Of a stretch of DNA of 64,000 bases, positions 58,885-64,000 are shown piece after piece (the first letter of the stretch is position 1; each line of letters starts with the position of its first letter). Made by a program: the position numbers and the translations under genes. The notes under the pieces are model-generated. The model saw nothing but the letters and a program-made list of their open reading frames with translations. It ran no database searches and had not been told where the DNA came from. The stretch spans positions 108,038,141 through 108,102,140 of the forward strand of contig NC_079487.1 in NCBI RefSeq assembly GCF_020520425.1. The letters are read 5' to 3'. The DNA comes from Spinacia oleracea (lineage: Eukaryota > Streptophyta > Magnoliopsida > Caryophyllales > Amaranthaceae).

Positions 58885-60633
58885 TGTGTAATTTCTCAAA
58901 ATGAAGCCTTATTTAATTAAAAGAAAAAAGGAAAGAAAATTAAAAAAAAAAATGAATTGTTAAGAATCAAATCCATGACTTTGGATAATACATAACAATA
59001 CCTTAACCATTACTTCAATTTTATTTTTGTTGATACTTAGAAAACTAATTATATTATATCTGAAATTTAGAGTCATGTGCCATCGCTCACCCAACACACC
59101 CCAAGAGCCGTCTATGTTACATCTAAACCTAACACAAGTTCTATATGGTTGTTAGACGTGACCCCTCCTATTACTGACATAATCCCTTATCAATATAAAC
59201 GAAAAATCCGTCACATAGCTGGATCGACCCCCCTTAGCTTCCATCTGGTGGCCAGGCCATCAAAACAGAAAAGACTAGTGGTAGTACAACTTTTCAAGGA
59301 ACATTATCCTCAAGTAACGTATTTTCCACTAGTTAGGAGAAGTTTCAATTCGTTGCTAGTATGTGCTTTCTATTTTTTGTGACTTGGCTTTTTCCAATCC
59401 AACCCTTTTCTGATTTGTTGGAAATAGGAATAATTTACATCACCTTTTAGTCATTCTACAACTCCTAAAGACCATTCAACTCTTGTCAGGGAATTAATTA
59501 GTTTTACACATGAATGCGTAGTTTGTCGTAATTCTAGCCTACTACTCCGTATTTGTTGTGCACAACACGATTGTTTTAACTCAAAAAAAAGGGGAAATTA
59601 AAGAGAACGAATGATGATTTTATGAAATTAATGCGACATAAATTATTTTGGTGCGAATGAACCACAAGATGTAAAATAAAAGAGAGGGATTCGAATATGT
59701 GGCATATCGTACATCATTTCTCAGTCTTAATTTTGATATGTCTTGTCCTTCAGTACATCAATTATACTTGGTTAGGATTTAGGAACAAGAACTAAAGGGT
59801 TATCTTTCCTTATTTGGCAAGATAAAAGACTTTTATTGAATCGAAATGCGTGTTCAAAGATATGACTCAACTCAAATTGACAAGCTAGAATCTCGTGGAG
59901 GAGGTGACATATATGAAGCAAATTCACTATCCATTGAACTCCCTAAAATTGGATGAGAAATAGAGAACTAGAATAGACTAATATTTATATAGGGATAGAT
60001 TGCATGTTGGTATATCGAGACATATGAAAAATGACCTAGGGAATGGAATATAAAGATGCACGTATATACGGATTATAAGTATATAAAGTGTACTAGTTCG
60101 CATGAATTTTGGATCTTGTATATATATTCTCGAGGAACATATGTAAATTACATTTTCATCAAAGCTATGCATGCTAAAATTTCTCTACAACATCATCTGA
60201 GAATTATCTTCTACGGAGTATGAACTTATTAAAATTTGAACGTACACCATAAATTTTGACCTTTTTTTTTTTTTTTTGTTATTCTACGCTATGCTTAATT
60301 AGAAGTGTTGAATGACGAACACATTCATGAGTTTTACAATATGACAATTGATTCACAAGCTGTAACTTTTCAAACTATTTATATGCATATATATATGCTG
60401 TTATTAACTAATATTGATGCTCCTAGTATATAAAGGGTGAACAAAAAGTTTCACCGGCCAAAATCTTCACACCCCAAAATGAAAAACTAAAAAAGAATCA
60501 ATAAATCTGAGTTCTTACAGTATCCTGTCGCGTATTTACATTGACGGTCAGTTTGAACAAAACACCGTCAATACTAGCTCTAAAAAAAACCCGGTAGCCC
60601 GCTCGGCCAGTTCATCGTTGTACGAACGTTGAG
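58885..60633. other. Gene-free stretch with one diverged SINE
   Basis: A diverged relative of the SINE at 48961 lies at about 59649-59730 (GGTGCGAATGAACCAC, with a B-box remnant ATTCGAATCCC on minus). An open frame of 101 codons at 59077-59382 begins at GTG, has no recognisable similarity and is probably chance. Confidence 0.45.
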
Positions 60634-60891
60634 CTAATGATTGAGCGTGTTGGTCCCTGTGCTAGGCGCAGAAGGTGGCGTGGGTATTCCTTTAGGAAGC
60701 ATATCGTTAAACAATGATCCAGGTCCTTGTTTCGTCGGTGGTTGCCTACCGGAAGCATGAAAAGCGTTCTCTTTCGGAATATCTCGGTGTTTCCTCGGCA
60801 AATGTCTAGCAAAGGAAGTGGTTGATATGATAAAAAGAATTAGTATAACCATTGTAACCCATCTAATAACCTTATTCTTGAACCTTGCCAT
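60634..60891 (-). CDS. IDA/IDL-type secreted peptide precursor
   Basis: A single exon of 85 aa from ATG at 60891. Residues 1-10 are basic, and 11-30 (WVTMVILILFIISTTSFA) form a signal sequence. The variable middle is basic and hydrophilic. The C-terminal 22 residues carry LPKGIPTPPSAPSTGTN, aligning with the conserved EPIP end of INFLORESCENCE DEFICIENT IN ABSCISSION-like peptides (consensus PIPPSAPSKRHN). IDA-type peptides are cut out, hydroxylated on proline, and sensed by HAESA-class receptor kinases at the cell surface during abscission, root emergence and stress. Here the receptor-critical KRHN reads TGTN and IP reads TP, so receptor binding may differ. The overall plan, length and lack of introns suit the family. 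Confidence 0.75.
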   Translation of the reverse strand: MARFKNKVIRWVTMVILILFIISTTSFARHLPRKHRDIPKENAFHASGRQPPTKQGPGSLFNDMLPKGIPTPPSAPSTGTNTLNH

Positions 60892-61042
60892 TGCCCTCGC
60901 AATCAATGGCCGCCCTCTCGGGTTTTCGACTACGGTTGATGACTCAATGGTTGGAGAATAGATAGAGAGATTGAGAGATTTGGTGAAGAGCTAGAAGAAG
61001 AAGAAAGAAGTTTAGAGGTGAAAAGGAGGGATATAAGTGTGG

Positions 61043-61049
61043 TTTTATA
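61043..61049 (-). promoter_or_regulatory. TATA box of the IDA-like gene
   Basis: TATAAAA on the minus strand, about 150 bp upstream of the start codon, followed by a CT-rich leader. Confidence 0.55.
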
Positions 61050-61250
61050 CAAAGGAAGGTGGTGTGGTTTGGTGTAAGAAATAATGGTGGGGTTTATGAA
61101 TTTGACAATGTCAATATAGTTGATAAAGTCGTGAGTTGGGTTTAAAAAAAATAAAGAATGAAAAACTTTTGCCATATAAAAAGACCACGCGCTATAACAC
61201 GCGCCATGGTTTTGACTAGAATGTAGTGAGAGGTGACTTGCGTAGGAAGG

Positions 61251-61255
61251 GTGTA

Positions 61256-61298
<43 letters not shown>

Positions 61299-61299
61299 G
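61251..61299 (+). repeat. (GTGTAT)n microsatellite
   Basis: About eight hexamer units in the upstream region of the IDA-like gene, likely to vary in length between individuals. Confidence 0.97.
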
Positions 61300-61922
61300 G
61301 GATTTGGTAGCTAGAAATTTAGTTAGTTGAGCTTCTTCCAATTAGCCACATGCTTTTGTGTTCCCACTTCTTTTACATATTAGCCACTACCGGACTTGTT
61401 GGGCACTATAATAAATATTGTCACTTGCTAAGGGAGACAACATACCACATTTTATTTCATTTCACGTTATTACCAAGTATTATACATTTATACTATATTG
61501 CTTTGAACATTAATGTATATACTCCTATGATTTATTCTTAGTTCAACATTAATGATAAAACTATCAATGTCTCTATAGGACTTCACACCCTTTCAATTGG
61601 ACGAGGGGTCGAGTGTACACAACCTTAATTATCATATTCTATATACTGTGATAGGATGATGTTTTCGTAGTACAACTTTGAAATGATCACATTTGCTAAT
61701 CTTTACAATTCATGCATTTTAATTGTCATTTATTAGTTGTTCGGATATGTTAATGATTGCATTAATATACTCCGATAAAACTAACATTCTAACAAGTAAT
61801 TGACCATTAATCAAATCCATACATATAAACATATGTACTGGAGGGAGTGCTTCACAATATGTATCCTTACTTGTTTACCTTATTTATAAGATAAGAATAT
61901 GACCAGGTCAAAAAGTTTCATA
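61300..61922. other. Gene-free stretch
   Basis: AT-rich. 'gtactggagggagtg' near 61840 may be a decayed Stowaway end. Confidence 0.3.
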
Positions 61923-62242
61923 CTACATCCGTTTTAAAATGATCTTTACACTTTTCGTTTTAGTCTGTTTCATAATGTTCTTTACACTTTACCTAGCTTA
62001 TTCTATTTCTGTACAAATTTACTACCTTATCCTTTTTATCCCACAATATTTACAATTTCTCATTCGCTTTCTCTTACTTCATTCATTTTTCTCTTACACC
62101 CAACCACTTACATTTCTCTTACACTCATCCACTTGCATTTCTCTTACTTTATTCATATTTATTATAATCAACCAAGTTTTCTACTTTTGTCTTAATATTT
62201 ATGTAAATTGTAATCGTAAAAATCTTTATGAAACAGAGGTAG
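61923..62242. mobile_element. Stowaway-type MITE
   Basis: Ends CTACATCCGTTTTAAAATGA and, inverted, CTACCTCTGTTTCATAAAGA, flanked by TA (61921-61922, 62243-62244). Confidence 0.75.
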
Positions 62243-62337
62243 TACCACATTAGACTTTATGTTTTTATTTTCTTTTGCTTATTACCAAAAGTATACGGAG
62301 TACTTCGTAAATAGTACGGAGATGGAAAATCCTCCAA

Positions 62338-63862
62338 AATGATCAAAGTCTTTGGGTCTCCTTGATTAAGAAAAAATACCTTACAAACACAACCTTTTTT
62401 GAGTATGTTCCTAAACCTAAAGACTCCGCTATCTGGAAACATATCCTTAGCCAAAGAGAAATTCTTCGCAAAGGAATTCGTTGGAAAATCGGAAATGGCT
62501 CTTCAATCAATTTCTGGTTAGACAACTGGGCAGTACAGGATAACCTCCTCAATTACCTGAATTTGAATATTAATGAAGTTAATACTTCCCTCCTTGTCTC
62601 TGATTTTATCATTCCCAATCATGAATGGGATCTTTCCAAACTAGCAACTATGGTTCCCCCTTCTATAGTCTTGAAAATCCAAGGTCTCCCTATTCCTATT
62701 TCTAATATAGCTGATACCCCAATCTGGGGGGCTACTTCATCCGGGGACTTTTCTGTTAAATCTGCCTCTTGGTTAGCTCATGGGTTGGATCCCGTTCCTC
62801 AAAAATGGAACCACACCTGGATCTGGAATTTAGACATTCCACCTAAGATTGCCGTCTTCTTATGGCAAATATGCCACAAAAGTATTCCAGTTCGTGACAC
62901 CTTGCATAAAAGGAATATTCTTCCCTTCGATGTGTGTCCTCTATGTGAAACCTATATTGAAACTATTAATCATCTATTTATGCAATGCCCTTCGGCCAAA
63001 CTAGTATGGAACCTGCCTTTAACTAAGAAATGGCTCGATTACTACTCGGTCTCACATGATTTACTCGACAACATAAATTACCTGAAAAATTACTCTTCTT
63101 CCATATGCAAATTCTCCTTCCTCATATGGTCGCTCTGGAAAGAAAGGAACAATTGTATCTTCAAAAACACTTCCTTTAACCCCTATAGAGTGTTCCACCA
63201 AGCCAGCTCGGCTTACCATGAATGGCAATGTCGTCTCCTTCTAGACCATCACCAGCTCAAGGGCACTCCTTTCACCCCTCATTCCTCCATTTCTCCCTCT
63301 CCTCCTTCCCCCCTGATTTTGGTTCGCTGGCACCCCCCTCCACCAGGTTACTTCAAACTCAATTTTGACGGTTCCAGTAAAACTACTTCAGCAGCAGCAT
63401 GTATTATCATCCGCAACAGTGCAGGCAACCCGGTCTCGGCCTGTACTTTTAATCTTGGTCACACTCAGGCGTTCATGGCTGAAGCTATCGCCCTCCACAA
63501 GGGTCTCCAAGAAGCTCGTCGGCTCAACATTTCTCACATTCAGGTCGAAGGTGGTAATCTTCTTGTCATCAATTCTATCAAGGGAAAGTACACTCCTCCG
63601 TGGAAAATTCATAACATCATTCAGGATATTAAGCATCTCCTCGCCTTCTTCGACACTTGGGAAATTAATCATGTTTTCAGAGAAGCCAACTCAGCAGCAG
63701 ATTGGATAGCAAATGTCGGTCACATCATTGTAGGGAAAATGTATTTAGATCCTAAAGCTAGTCCTCGTTTATCTTCCATTATTTGTAATGACTACTCAGG
63801 AGTGACTCTCGTGCGGAGAGGCTCCTAAGTATATTCTCCTTATCTTTCAAAAAAAAAAAAAA
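62338..63862 (+). mobile_element. 5'-truncated LINE with zf-RVT and RNase H domains
   Basis: One open frame of about 490 codons runs to the stop at 63828 and is followed by poly-A at 63849-63862. The first half is the LINE region after RT: GIRWKIGNGSSINFWLDNW, then a zf-RVT zinc motif (CPLCETYIETINHLFMQCP). The last 150 residues are an RNase H domain: FKLNFDGSSK, MAEAIAL, VEGGNLLVI, NSAADWIAN. The third acidic position is normally Asp but reads Gly here, so the RNase H is probably inactive although the frame is open. RT and endonuclease are missing. No clear target duplication. Confidence 0.9.
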
Positions 63863-64000
63863 TGTGATGTTGCCAAAAGTGTACAAATTATGATCAAAGC
63901 TTAGTCGAATTAGGAAATCTGATCAAATCTAATGGGGTTCTAAAAGAACATACGGTGTTGACGTGTTGTAAATATTGATGGATATATATATATATATGTA

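Noticed and set aside
59077..59382. 101-codon open frame on plus
   Set aside because: Begins at GTG rather than ATG, has no recognisable motif or neighbours, and its length is within chance for this region.
60930..61175. Serine-rich frame upstream of the IDA-like gene
   Set aside because: It covers the CT-rich leader and TATA region of that gene and has no independent signal.

Overview
This 64 kb window is plant nuclear DNA, almost certainly from a eudicot. It is AT-rich and has short spliced exons with GT-AG introns. It carries plant-only protein families (NAC, PLATZ, FAR1/FRS, an IDA-type peptide) and a dense mix of LINEs, SINEs, Helitrons, MITEs and one Ty3/gypsy relic. The general style would fit Caryophyllales (spinach, beet, quinoa), but nothing here proves that. 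There are no rRNA, tRNA, CRISPR or operon features. Exon structures were built by hand from splice sites and reading phase.

Region 1 (0-24 kb) is a cluster of intact-looking, mostly lineage-specific genes. Two tandem short NAC genes and a minimal F-box gene, all on the minus strand, share a homologous upstream module although their proteins are unrelated. Next come a GRF-type zinc-finger/coiled-coil/membrane-anchor protein, a PB1-like plus helical-domain gene, and a small protein ending in a SUMO-interacting-type motif. A 20-copy, 102-bp tandem array follows. After it, on the plus strand, is a 14-exon gene of 829 aa with AT-hooks, the same helical domain as the PB1-like gene, and a degenerate Ulp1-type (SUMO protease) domain. 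Then come an intronless XRCC3-like RAD51 paralogue flanked by direct repeats that contain SINE-like sequence, and a complete 818-aa FAR1/MULE-transposase-type gene. The gene set combines a MULE-type transposase, a Ulp1-like protein, a plant-mobile-domain-like protein, a SIM protein and a recombinase paralogue. That suggests, but does not prove, mobile-element ancestry for part of the block.

Region 2 (25-33 kb) is repeat-rich. It holds a decayed Ty3/gypsy pol interrupted by a hAT MITE with a perfect 8-bp target duplication, then a decayed LINE interrupted by a hAT MITE that itself contains another hAT MITE. The LINE probably lies in the 5'-UTR intron of the next gene.

Region 3 (33-46.3 kb) holds two conserved convergent genes: an NSUN6-type RNA m5C methyltransferase whose coding region is a single exon, and a 13-exon PLATZ zinc-finger gene with a long helical N-terminal extension that I do not recognise.

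Region 4 (46.3-64 kb) is mostly nested transposons: Helitron in Helitron with a Stowaway inside; hAT with a SINE inside; a LINE stub with 129-bp flanking direct repeats; Tourist, CACTA and MULE foldback MITEs; and two larger LINE copies. The only clear gene is a one-exon IDA/IDL-type secreted peptide precursor near 60.7 kb. The window ends just after a LINE with zf-RVT and RNase H domains.
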